A stretch of DNA of 32,121 bases from NCBI GenBank assembly GCA_050245915.1, contig JBFWWZ010000037.1, positions 1-32,121 on the forward strand, in the 5' to 3' direction. The position numbers and the translations under genes were made by a program. The notes under the pieces are model-generated. The model was not told where the DNA came from. It saw only the letters and a list, made by a program, of their open reading frames with translations, and searched no databases. Positions 24,549-31,512 of the stretch are shown one piece after another (within the stretch, counting starts at the first letter, position 1; the number at the start of each line of letters is the position of its first letter). Source of the stretch: JBDSKH01 sp050245915 (lineage in GTDB: Bacteria; Actinomycetota; Actinomycetes; Actinomycetales; Microbacteriaceae).

Positions 24549-25780
24549 GCCGGCTCGCCGCCCTCGCCGCGCTGGTGGTGGTGACGCTGCTGGCGCCGGC
24601 CGCCGCGAACGCCGCGGGGGACGACCTGGTGCGCTCGAAGGAGTACTGGCTCGACGACTACGGCATCCGCTCGGCCTGGGGGACGACTCGGGGCGCGGGC
24701 GTGACGATCGCCGTGATCGACACCGGCATCGCATCGGGCGTTCGCGATCTGGCGGGGGCGGTCGTCGGGGGAGCGGACTTCTCCGGCGCGGGAACCTCCG
24801 ACGGTCAGACGCCGGTCGGTTCGGAGGGCGCGGAGCACGGCACGATGGTCGCCTCGCTCGCCGCCGGCCGCGGCACCGGAGGCAGCAGCGGCGTGATCGG
24901 CTCGGCGCCCGAGGCGTCGCTGCTGGCGATCTCGATCGGGTTCGGCGGGGACAGCGATGACAGCGACGAGCAGATCGCGGATGCGGTGCGCTGGGCGACC
25001 GACAACGGCGCCGACGTGATCAACATGTCGCTCACCCGCAACACCCTCGACTGGCCGGAGAGCTGGGACGACGCGTTCCTCTACGCGATGCAGCACGATG
25101 TGGTGATCGTCGCGGCGGCGGGCAACCGCGGCAGCGGAACGGTCGAGGTGGGTGCGCCGGCGACCATGCCGGGTGTGCTGACGGTGTCGGGTGTCGACCG
25201 CAACGGGGGCGCCAGCTTCGACGCGTCATCGCAGGGAATCACGATCGGGGTCGCCGCCCCGAGCGAGGAGCTGGTGGGGGTGGTGCCCGGCGGCGGCTAC
25301 GTCACCTGGAGCGGCACGAGCGGCGCCTCGCCCATCGTCGCGGGCATCGTCGCGCTGGTGCGCGCCGCGCATCCGGAACTCGACGCGGCGAACGTCATCA
25401 ACCGGGTCGTCTCCACCGCGCGCGATGTGGGCGACGCGGGCGCCGACTACACCTACGGCTACGGGCTGGTGGATGCCGCGGCCGCGGTGACCGCGGATGT
25501 CGCCCCGGTGAGCGAGAACCCGGTCGGCGATCTGCAGGAGTGGATCCGCGTGAACCGCCGCGCGGACACCACCTCGGCACCGGGGATCATCGTGCCGCCG
25601 ATCGCTGTTCCGCAGGTCGTGGAGGGTCCCGCGAACCCGATCGGCACCCTGCTGCCGTCGGTCACTACGCTGCAGCTGGTCGGCATCCCGACCCTCGTGG
25701 TGCTGCTGATGCTGGCGGTGCTGACCGGGTTGGCCGTCGCGGCCATCCGTGAGTTCGGCGGGCGTCGCCGCACACGCTAG
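24536..25780 (+). CDS. S8 family serine protease, secreted and C-terminally anchored (mycosin-like topology)
   Basis: This 414-residue protein has an N-terminal signal peptide (about 1-27, ending near ANAAG) and a subtilase domain. The triad is Asp62 in AVIDTG, His101 in EHGTMVAS and Ser262 in SGTSGASP, with the oxyanion Asn197 in AAAGNRG. A Pro-rich linker follows, then a TM helix (about 380-403) and a basic tail GGRRRTR. This layout is that of mycosins and similar actinobacterial wall/membrane proteases. No type VII secretion genes are nearby, so the target is unknown. GTG at 24536 is chosen because it gives the signal peptide. It overlaps DUF501 by 13 bp, so it belongs to the same unit. 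Confidence 0.92.
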   Translation: MRRLSRLAALAALVVVTLLAPAAANAAGDDLVRSKEYWLDDYGIRSAWGTTRGAGVTIAVIDTGIASGVRDLAGAVVGGADFSGAGTSDGQTPVGSEGAEHGTMVASLAAGRGTGGSSGVIGSAPEASLLAISIGFGGDSDDSDEQIADAVRWATDNGADVINMSLTRNTLDWPESWDDAFLYAMQHDVVIVAAAGNRGSGTVEVGAPATMPGVLTVSGVDRNGGASFDASSQGITIGVAAPSEELVGVVPGGGYVTWSGTSGASPIVAGIVALVRAAHPELDAANVINRVVSTARDVGDAGADYTYGYGLVDAAAAVTADVAPVSENPVGDLQEWIRVNRRADTTSAPGIIVPPIAVPQVVEGPANPIGTLLPSVTTLQLVGIPTLVVLLMLAVLTGLAVAAIREFGGRRRTR

Positions 25781-25783
25781 ATT
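25778..25783 (+). promoter_or_regulatory. -10 box of NADH dehydrogenase promoter
   Basis: TAGATT includes the TAG stop of the protease gene. A start near 25790 would leave a leader of about 30 nt with a GAGGAG site (25804-25809) before the GTG at 25820. Confidence 0.4.
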
Positions 25784-25819
25784 GGGAGCGGTTTTTCCCC
25801 AGCGAGGAGACGTCCCACA

Positions 25820-27139
25820 GTGCGCAAGATCCTGATCGTCGGCGGTGGCTACGCGGGCTTCTACACGGCCAAGAAGCTCGAGAAGTGGCTCGGTCGCCGC
25901 GAGGCCCATGTCACGATGGTCGACCCCTTGCCGTACATGACCTACCAGCCGTTCCTGCCGGAGGTCGCGGCCGGGTCGCTCGACCCGCGGCACGCGCTCG
26001 TCAACCACCGCCGCCACCTGAAGCGCACCGAGGTGATCACGGCCCGGGTGACGCACGTCAACCACGCGCAGAAGGTCGCCACGATCACCCCCGAGGTGGG
26101 TGAGCCGTGGGAGGAGCGCTACGACATCGTCGTGATGACCGCCGGTGCCGTGTCGCGCACGTTCCCGATCCCCGGGGTCGCCGACCAGGCGTTCGGGCTG
26201 AAGACGATCGAAGAGGCTGCGGCGATCCGCGACCGCATGACCGACAACTTCGCGAAGGCCTCGAACCTGCCTCCCGGTGCCGAGCGCGACCGCCTGCTCA
26301 CCACCGTCGTGGTCGGGGGAGGCTTCGCCGGGATCGAGGTGTTCGGCGAGCTCCGCAGTTTCGCCAGCGCCCTCGTCGGCCAGTACTCCCAGCTCGCGAT
26401 GGAGGACACGCACTTCCACCTGATCGAGGCGATGGGCCGCATCATGCCCGAGGTCTCGCTGAAGACCAGTCACTGGGTGATCAAGAACCTGGAGCAGCGG
26501 GGAGCGACCGTGCACCTCGACACCCAGCTGGCGAGCGCGACCGACGGCAGGATCGAGCTGTCGACGGGCGAGACCTTCGAGTCCGACCTCATCGTGTGGA
26601 CCGCGGGCGTCATGGCGAACCCGGTCCTGAAGAACACCGACCTCCCGATCGAGGAGCGCGGGCGGCTCCGCGTCCAGGCCGACCTCCGCGTCGTCGACGA
26701 CAACGGCGTCGTCGACGACGCGTGGGGCGCCGGCGACGCCTGCGCGGTCCCCGACCTGGTCGAGGGTCAGGGCGTCGGCGGGTTCACCGTTCCGAACGCG
26801 CAGCACGCGGTTCGTCAGGGCAAGCTGATGGCGAAGAATCTGGTCGCGGTGATCCGCGGCGAGGAGCCCCGGAAGTACGTGCACCGCAACCAGGGTGCGG
26901 TGGCGGGCATCGGGCTCTACGAGGGCGTCTACCAGGGTCCGTTCGCGGTCAAGGGCCTCATCGCCTGGTTCATGCACCGCGGGTACCACGGCTTCGCGAT
27001 GCCCATGTGGGAGCGCAAGATCCGCGTCTTCGGCGAGTGGATCATCAACTTCCTGACGCGTCGCGATACAGTCGGCATCCCGGCCCGCGACACCCCGCGC
27101 GCCGCCTTCGTGGAGTTCGCTTCCCGGCCCAAGAGTTAG
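25820..27139 (+). CDS. ndh: Type II NADH:quinone oxidoreductase (NDH-2)
   Basis: This 439-residue FAD protein has two dinucleotide-binding folds: GGGYAGFY at 8-15 (FAD) and VVVGGGFAGIEV near 157 (NADH). It also has the WTAGVMANP and WGAGDACAVPD flavin motifs. The C-terminal part with GIGLYEGVYQGPF and the following hydrophobic/basic stretch fits the membrane-binding segment. It would pass electrons from NADH to menaquinone without pumping protons. The GTG start has GAGGAG 10 nt upstream. It has its own -10 box overlapping the upstream protease stop. A small membrane-protein gene begins 7 bp after it, probably in the same transcript. Confidence 0.94.
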   Translation: MRKILIVGGGYAGFYTAKKLEKWLGRREAHVTMVDPLPYMTYQPFLPEVAAGSLDPRHALVNHRRHLKRTEVITARVTHVNHAQKVATITPEVGEPWEERYDIVVMTAGAVSRTFPIPGVADQAFGLKTIEEAAAIRDRMTDNFAKASNLPPGAERDRLLTTVVVGGGFAGIEVFGELRSFASALVGQYSQLAMEDTHFHLIEAMGRIMPEVSLKTSHWVIKNLEQRGATVHLDTQLASATDGRIELSTGETFESDLIVWTAGVMANPVLKNTDLPIEERGRLRVQADLRVVDDNGVVDDAWGAGDACAVPDLVEGQGVGGFTVPNAQHAVRQGKLMAKNLVAVIRGEEPRKYVHRNQGAVAGIGLYEGVYQGPFAVKGLIAWFMHRGYHGFAMPMWERKIRVFGEWIINFLTRRDTVGIPARDTPRAAFVEFASRPKS

Positions 27140-27146
27140 CCGCATC

Positions 27147-27767
27147 ATGCCCCCGTTCGTCCGCCGCTTCCGCCGCCGGGCGGCGGTGCTCGTCCTGATC
27201 GGCGCACTGGTGCTCGTCGGGCTCGTGGTGGTCGGCATCGTGCTGCTCGATCGCGACGAGTTCGCTGTCGGTTTCACCTGCCTCGGCATCGCGATCGTCA
27301 CGACCGTCGGCTGGGGTGCGGTCGCGGCCACCGCGCTGCCCCGGTCGAGGGCGCTGCACCAGGTGACGGCGGCGAACCCGGATGGCGCGGTGTTCCTCGC
27401 GAAACGGCAGCCGTACGAGATCTCCGATCTGGCGACGTTCGTCGGGCAGTCGCAGGAGATCCTCGACCAGGTCGCGGATCGCTGGGTGGTCGCCTCGGTG
27501 GATGCGCGCGGCCTCTCCGCCTGGAGCGTGGAGCCGACGTCGCGCGAACTGCTGCTGATGCCCTGGGAGGCGATCGGCTACATCGAGCGGGTGCCGCTCG
27601 AGGGTGATCCCCGGTACGGGGTCGCCGTCGATGTGAGGCCGTTCCCGACGCCGCTGCTGACGGCTGTCGGCTATTCCGCGTTCGGCATCCTGGCCCCGTT
27701 CGGCCGTACCGGTCTCGCCGAGGTGATCTCGACCGCGAACGCGCTGCGGCCCGCGCCGTTACCCTGA
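27147..27767 (+). CDS. Small membrane protein of unknown function
   Basis: This 206-residue protein has two N-terminal TM segments (about 11-34 and 42-62) after a very basic start (RRFRRRAAV). The soluble part of about 140 residues has beta-rich character (WVVASVDARGLSAW, LLLMPWEAIGYIERV), reminiscent of bacterial PH-like domains. This is a guess. The gene starts 7 bp after ndh and ends 7 bp before a tRNA gene, so the three may share a transcript. The codon before last is TTA (27759-27761), very rare in this GC-rich DNA. Confidence 0.8.
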   Translation: MPPFVRRFRRRAAVLVLIGALVLVGLVVVGIVLLDRDEFAVGFTCLGIAIVTTVGWGAVAATALPRSRALHQVTAANPDGAVFLAKRQPYEISDLATFVGQSQEILDQVADRWVVASVDARGLSAWSVEPTSRELLLMPWEAIGYIERVPLEGDPRYGVAVDVRPFPTPLLTAVGYSAFGILAPFGRTGLAEVISTANALRPAPLP

Positions 27768-27774
27768 CTCCCAG

Positions 27775-27848
27775 GCTCCCGTAGCCCAATCGGCAGAGGC
27801 AGGCGACTTAAAATCGTTTCAGTCTGAGTTCGAATCTCAGCGGGAGCA
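27775..27848 (+). tRNA. tRNA with anticodon UAA (tRNA-Leu, short variable loop)
   Basis: A full cloverleaf can be drawn. The acceptor stem is GCTCCCG (27775-27781) with CGGGAGC (27841-27847), a perfect 7 bp, and discriminator A is at 27848. The D arm GCC/GGC has a 3-bp stem and the loop AATCGGCAGA, the leucine-type D loop. The anticodon stem GGCGA/TCGTT (two G-U pairs) holds the loop CTTAAAA, which gives anticodon UAA (27809-27811), reading UUA. The T arm is CTGAG-TTCGAAT-CTCAG. Only 5 nt (27819-27823, TCAGT) lie between anticodon and T stems, where tRNA-Leu normally has a long arm. The 3' CCA is not encoded. Identity as leucine is inferred from anticodon, D loop and A73. Confidence 0.85.
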
Positions 27849-27850
27849 CC

Positions 27851-28177
27851 TCACGACCCGTTCACCCCGCCGGGCCGCGCCTGTGCCGCCAGCCAGTGCT
27901 TGTGCGCCCGCTCGCATGCGGCCCGCAGCCGCCGGAAGTACCCGATCAGCTGCCGCTCCTCGGGGTCGTCGTCGCCGGTGACGACACGGTAGCCGCGCTC
28001 CCCGCCGATCTCGAGCATGCGGATGATCGCGTACCGGTCGCCGTACTGGGTGACCATCCACCATTCGCCGGGCACGACCTCCACCGCCGACTGGATGGCG
28101 TGCCACGTGGTGCGGTACGACGCACGCGCGCGGGCGACGGCGGCGCGTCCGTCGCGCTCGTGATGCGTCATCCCCAT
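27851..28177 (-). CDS. Small hypothetical protein, 108 residues
   Basis: The family is not recognised. The protein is soluble, with SYRTTWHAIQSAVEVVPGEWWMVTQYGDRYAIIRMLEIGGERGYRVVTG in the middle and a basic C-terminal helix (QLIGYFRRLRAACERAHKHWLAAQ). The pattern of strands and Trp residues suggests a small single-domain protein. The ATG at 28177 is preferred because GAGG lies 7 nt upstream. ATG at 28171 and a longer frame to 28246 are possible. It is convergent with the tRNA gene (stop 3 bp from the discriminator base) and divergent from the TetR operon. Confidence 0.7.
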   Translation of the reverse strand: MGMTHHERDGRAAVARARASYRTTWHAIQSAVEVVPGEWWMVTQYGDRYAIIRMLEIGGERGYRVVTGDDDPEERQLIGYFRRLRAACERAHKHWLAAQARPGGVNGS

Positions 28178-28261
28178 GCCAGGCCCTCGTGCTGCTCGTG
28201 AAGCAGCCGGCCCTGCTGCCGACACCATATCGACCGGAACCGTCACGACGCGAGCCTGCGT

Positions 28262-28334
28262 TGTGAAGGAGAATCAGCAGCTCTGACGCGAAACACGCGG
28301 CACAACGTCCTGCAGAACGCCGATCTCCTTCACA
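28262..28334. repeat. 73-bp intergenic palindromic element
   Basis: The ends are a perfect 11-bp inverted repeat (TGTGAAGGAGA at 28262-28272 and TCTCCTTCACA at 28324-28334). Allowing one gap, the similarity runs further inward, with TCRGCR and TCTG on both arms. The middle contains CGCG-AAACA-CGCG. It lies in the 226-bp gap between the small hypothetical gene and the TetR gene. It could be a dispersed palindromic repeat, a folded RNA or paired operator half-sites. Confidence 0.6.
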
Positions 28335-28365
28335 CCGCACGCGGCGACACACCCCAACGGGGCAC

Positions 28366-28395
28366 TTGCGCACTGGGGCGCTCGTCTGGGACGCT
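28366..28395 (+). promoter_or_regulatory. Promoter of the TetR-MFS-aldolase-oxidase operon
   Basis: TTGCGC (28366-28371), 18 bp, then GACGCT (28390-28395), then 8 nt to the ATG at 28404. There is no Shine-Dalgarno site, so the mRNA would be leaderless or nearly so. The flanking CCCCAAC/GGGG and GCGCACTGGGG sequences could hold an operator. Confidence 0.4.
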
Positions 28396-28403
28396 CGACC
28401 CAC

Positions 28404-29015
28404 ATGACGAGGATCCCCGCCACGCAACGACGCGCCGCGCTCGCCGCCGCCGCGCGTACCGTCATCGCGCGCGACGGACTCGCCGCCGCCAGCACGCGGG
28501 CGATCGTCGCCGAGGCCGGGATGCCGCTGGCCAGCTTCCACTACGCCGTCGCGTCGCGCGATGAGCTGCTCCGCGACGTCGTCGAGCTGGTGGTCGCGGA
28601 CGAGGCCCGCGCGACGGCGACGTTCCTCAACACCGCGAGCACCGCGCGGGAGGCGATCCACACCGCGCTCACTGCCTACCTCGACCATGTCAAAGCCGAC
28701 CCCGGCAACGAGCAGGCGATGTTCGAGCTGACCCAGTACGCGCTCCGCACACCCCAGCTCGCCGATCTGCCGGCGGAGCAGTACCGCAGCTACCACGCCC
28801 TCGCGGCCCAGCTGCTCGAGGCGGGTGCCGCAGCCCTGCACATCGAGTGGAGCATCCCGGTGCCCGACCTGGCACGCCTGCTCGTCACCCTGACAGACGG
28901 GCTGACGCTCGCCTGGCTCGCCGACCGCGATGATGCGGCTGCGGCGCGCGCCATCGACCATGCCGCCGACGCCGTCGCAGCATTCGCGAAAGAGAAAGAA
29001 GGAGTGACCGCGTGA
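28404..29015 (+). CDS. TetR family transcriptional regulator
   Basis: This 203-residue protein has an N-terminal DNA-binding domain (about 5-55) with the helix-turn-helix STRAIVAEAGMPLASFHYAVASRDELL, a typical TetR form, and a C-terminal helical ligand/dimer domain. It is the first gene of a tight operon with an MFS transporter, so it probably represses its own operon until a ligand binds. The start at 28404 follows a -10 box by 8 nt. It overlaps the MFS start by 4 bp (GTGA). Confidence 0.93.
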   Translation: MTRIPATQRRAALAAAARTVIARDGLAAASTRAIVAEAGMPLASFHYAVASRDELLRDVVELVVADEARATATFLNTASTAREAIHTALTAYLDHVKADPGNEQAMFELTQYALRTPQLADLPAEQYRSYHALAAQLLEAGAAALHIEWSIPVPDLARLLVTLTDGLTLAWLADRDDAAAARAIDHAADAVAAFAKEKEGVTA

Positions 29016-30292
29016 CCGACACGAAGCCCGCAAGCCCCGCCCCGCTGAATCCGTTCGCTGAACCGCGCAAGTCGGTCACCGGCGGCTGGATCGCCGCATT
29101 CGCCACCGCCTGGTTCGGCATCTGGATGGCGCAGCTCGGCCCGGTGCAGCTGCTGCTCCCGAACCAGGTGAACGCGGTGCGCGGCATCGACTCCAGCGAC
29201 TGGTTCGAGTCGGTGATCGCGTTCGGCATCATCTCCGGCATCGCGGGCGCGTGCGCTCTGGTCGCCTACCCGCTGACCGGCGCCCTGTCCGACCGCACCA
29301 CGTCGAAGTTCGGCCGCCGCCGGCCGTGGATCCTCGGCGGCGCCCTGGTCTTCGCGATCTCGCTCGCGATCCTGGGCCTGCAGGACACCTACGTCGGCCT
29401 CGGGGTCTGGTGGTCGCTGGCGCTCACCGGTTTCTGCGTGATGACGGCCGCGCTCACCGCGACGATCTCCGACCAGGTGCCCGTGGCGCAGCGCGGGTTC
29501 GTGTCCGGCTGGGTGTCGGCGCCGCAGGCGATCGGCACGGTGCTCGGCCTGATGCTGCTGATCTTCGTCTTCCCCTCCCAGGTGCTCGGCTACATCGCGC
29601 TGGCCGTGCTGCTGCTGATCCTGGTGGTGCCGTTCCTGCTGGTGACGAAGGATGCGGTGCTCAGCCGCGAGCAGCGGCCCCGGTTCGACGCGCTGGCCAT
29701 CGTGCGCGGCATGTGGATCTCGCCCCGCAAGTACCCGGACTTCGCCTGGACGCTGACCAGCCGCATCCTGATCAACATCGGCAACGCGCTCGGGACGACC
29801 CAGCTGCTGTACTTCCTGATGTTCGGGCTGAAGGTCGACAACCCGGAGGACGACCTGCTGCTGCTCTCGATCGTCTACACGGTGTTCGTCGTGATCGCCT
29901 CTCTCGTGCTGGGTCGCCTCAGCGACACCTGGGGCCGCCGCAAGCCGTTCGTGACGTTCGCGGCGGTGCTGCAGGCTGTGGCGGCGCTGATGCTGGCGCT
30001 GGTGCCGAGCTTCCCGGTGGCGATGGTCGCGGGCGCGCTGCTCGGTCTCGGCTACGGCTGCTTCCTGTCGGTCGATCAGGCTCTCGCCACCCAGGTGCTG
30101 CCGGATGCCGCGGACCGCGGCAAGGACCTCGGGATCATGAACATCGCCTCCGCGGTGCCGCAGGCCGTGGCCCCGCTGATCGGCGCGTTCGTGGTGGTCT
30201 CGCTCGGCGGGTTCACCGGGCTGTTCCTGCTGTCCGGGCTTGCCGCCCTGCTCGGTGCCGCCACCGTGTCCCCGGTGAGGTCCGTGCAGTGA
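29012..30292 (+). CDS. MFS transporter (12 TM)
   Basis: This 426-residue membrane protein has about 12 hydrophobic segments. Motif A-like sequence after TM2 is GALSDRTTSKFGRRRPWI, and the mid-protein repeat is LGRLSDTWGRRKPF. The form SDRTTSKFGRRRPWI resembles sugar-cotransporter MFS members of the SLC45/GPH-like type rather than drug exporters. The substrate is unknown and is best sought among compounds acted on by the two enzymes that follow. The GTG at 29012 overlaps the TetR stop by 4 bp, and the stop overlaps the next GTG by 4 bp. Confidence 0.92.
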   Translation: MTDTKPASPAPLNPFAEPRKSVTGGWIAAFATAWFGIWMAQLGPVQLLLPNQVNAVRGIDSSDWFESVIAFGIISGIAGACALVAYPLTGALSDRTTSKFGRRRPWILGGALVFAISLAILGLQDTYVGLGVWWSLALTGFCVMTAALTATISDQVPVAQRGFVSGWVSAPQAIGTVLGLMLLIFVFPSQVLGYIALAVLLLILVVPFLLVTKDAVLSREQRPRFDALAIVRGMWISPRKYPDFAWTLTSRILINIGNALGTTQLLYFLMFGLKVDNPEDDLLLLSIVYTVFVVIASLVLGRLSDTWGRRKPFVTFAAVLQAVAALMLALVPSFPVAMVAGALLGLGYGCFLSVDQALATQVLPDAADRGKDLGIMNIASAVPQAVAPLIGAFVVVSLGGFTGLFLLSGLAALLGAATVSPVRSVQ

Positions 30293-31512
30293 CGACCGCC
30301 GCTCTCCAGCTGACCCGGCCGGCGTCGGCTCCGTGGCGCGACGACCCGGCCGGGTACTGGGGCGCGCTCAGCGACGCGACCGCGCACCTCGACACCCCGC
30401 TCGGGGCGATCGACGCGACCGCGCTCGCCGCGAACGCCCACGACATGCTCGACCGGGCGCAGGGCACCCCGATCCGCGTCGCCAGCAAGTCGGTGCGGGT
30501 GCGGGGCGTGCTGGATGCCGTGCTCGCTCTGCCGGGCTACCGCGGCATCCTGGCCTACACCCTGCCCGAGGCGCTCTGGCTGGCCGGGCAGGGGCATCAG
30601 GATGTCGTGGTCGGCTACCCGACGGCGGATCGCGGCGCCCTCGCGCGGCTTGCATCGTCGCCCGAGCTCTCGTCCCGGGTGACGGTGATGGTCGACGATG
30701 TCGCGCAGCTCGATCTGATCGATGCCGTGGCTGCGCCGGCGAAACGTCATCCGATCCGCGTGTGCCTCGAACTCGACGCGAGCCTCGACGCCCCGGTGCT
30801 CGGGCATCTCGGCGTGCGGAGGAGCCCGGTTCACACCCCCGCCCAGGCGCGCGCACTCGCGGAGCAGATCGTGCGGCGGGACGGCTTCGCGCTGGTCGGG
30901 ATCATGGCCTACGAGGCGCAGATCGCCGGCCTGACGAACAAGGGCAAGCCGATCGTGCAGGCGATGCAGCGCAGTTCGGCGCGCGAGCTGGCGGAGCGCC
31001 GCGGCGCGGCGGTCGCCGCGGTGCGCGAGCTCGCCGACCTCGAGTTCGTGAACGGCGGCGGCACCGGGTCGCTGGAGTCCACGCACGCCGACCCGAGCGT
31101 CACGGAGATCGCCGCCGGCTCCGGTCTGTTCGGCCCGCACCTGTTCGACGGCTACCGGCAGTTCACGCCGGCTCCCGCTGCGGCGTTCGCGCTGAGCGTG
31201 GTGCGCCGCCCCACCGGTGACATCGCGACGCTGCTCGGCGGCGGGTGGATCGCCTCCGGGCCGTCGCAGCCCGACCGCCTGCCGCAGCTCGCCTGGCCGC
31301 AGGGCCTGAAGATGCTGGCGCGCGAGGGCGCGGGCGAGGTGCAGACGCCGGTGACGCCCGCATCCCGGCTGGGCGTCGGCGATCGCGTCTGGCTGCGCCA
31401 CACGAAGGCGGGCGAGCTGAGCGAGCACCTGAACGCGTTCGCGCTGGTGCAGGACGGCGCGGTCATCGACGAGCTGCCTACCTACCGCGGTGAGGGGCAG
31501 GCGTTCCTATGA
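30289..31512 (+). CDS. PLP-dependent amino acid aldolase/deaminase (alanine racemase fold)
   Basis: This 407-residue protein has the fold-type III PLP barrel shared with D-threonine aldolase and D-serine dehydratase. The PLP lysine is Lys67 in VASKSVRVRG. Other marks are GYRGILAYTLPEA, CLELDASLD, FVNGGGTGS and, in the C-terminal beta domain, ELSEHLNAF, which fits the metal-binding His region of this group. It would cleave or deaminate a beta-hydroxy D-amino acid; exact activity cannot be read from sequence. GTG at 30289 overlaps the transporter stop, and its own stop overlaps the next ATG (ATGA). Confidence 0.88.
   Translation: MTTAALQLTRPASAPWRDDPAGYWGALSDATAHLDTPLGAIDATALAANAHDMLDRAQGTPIRVASKSVRVRGVLDAVLALPGYRGILAYTLPEALWLAGQGHQDVVVGYPTADRGALARLASSPELSSRVTVMVDDVAQLDLIDAVAAPAKRHPIRVCLELDASLDAPVLGHLGVRRSPVHTPAQARALAEQIVRRDGFALVGIMAYEAQIAGLTNKGKPIVQAMQRSSARELAERRGAAVAAVRELADLEFVNGGGTGSLESTHADPSVTEIAAGSGLFGPHLFDGYRQFTPAPAAAFALSVVRRPTGDIATLLGGGWIASGPSQPDRLPQLAWPQGLKMLAREGAGEVQTPVTPASRLGVGDRVWLRHTKAGELSEHLNAFALVQDGAVIDELPTYRGEGQAFL

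Noticed and set aside
25226..27331. 701-codon minus-strand open frame opposite the S8 protease and ndh genes
   Set aside because: Antisense to two well-supported genes, low-complexity translation, no start signal.
27807..27813. Reading the anticodon as UUA (ochre suppressor) by shifting the loop by one
   Set aside because: The 7-nt loop CTTAAAA with the conserved T33 places UAA at 34-36, which reads UUA. A UUA anticodon would need an 8-nt or shifted loop.
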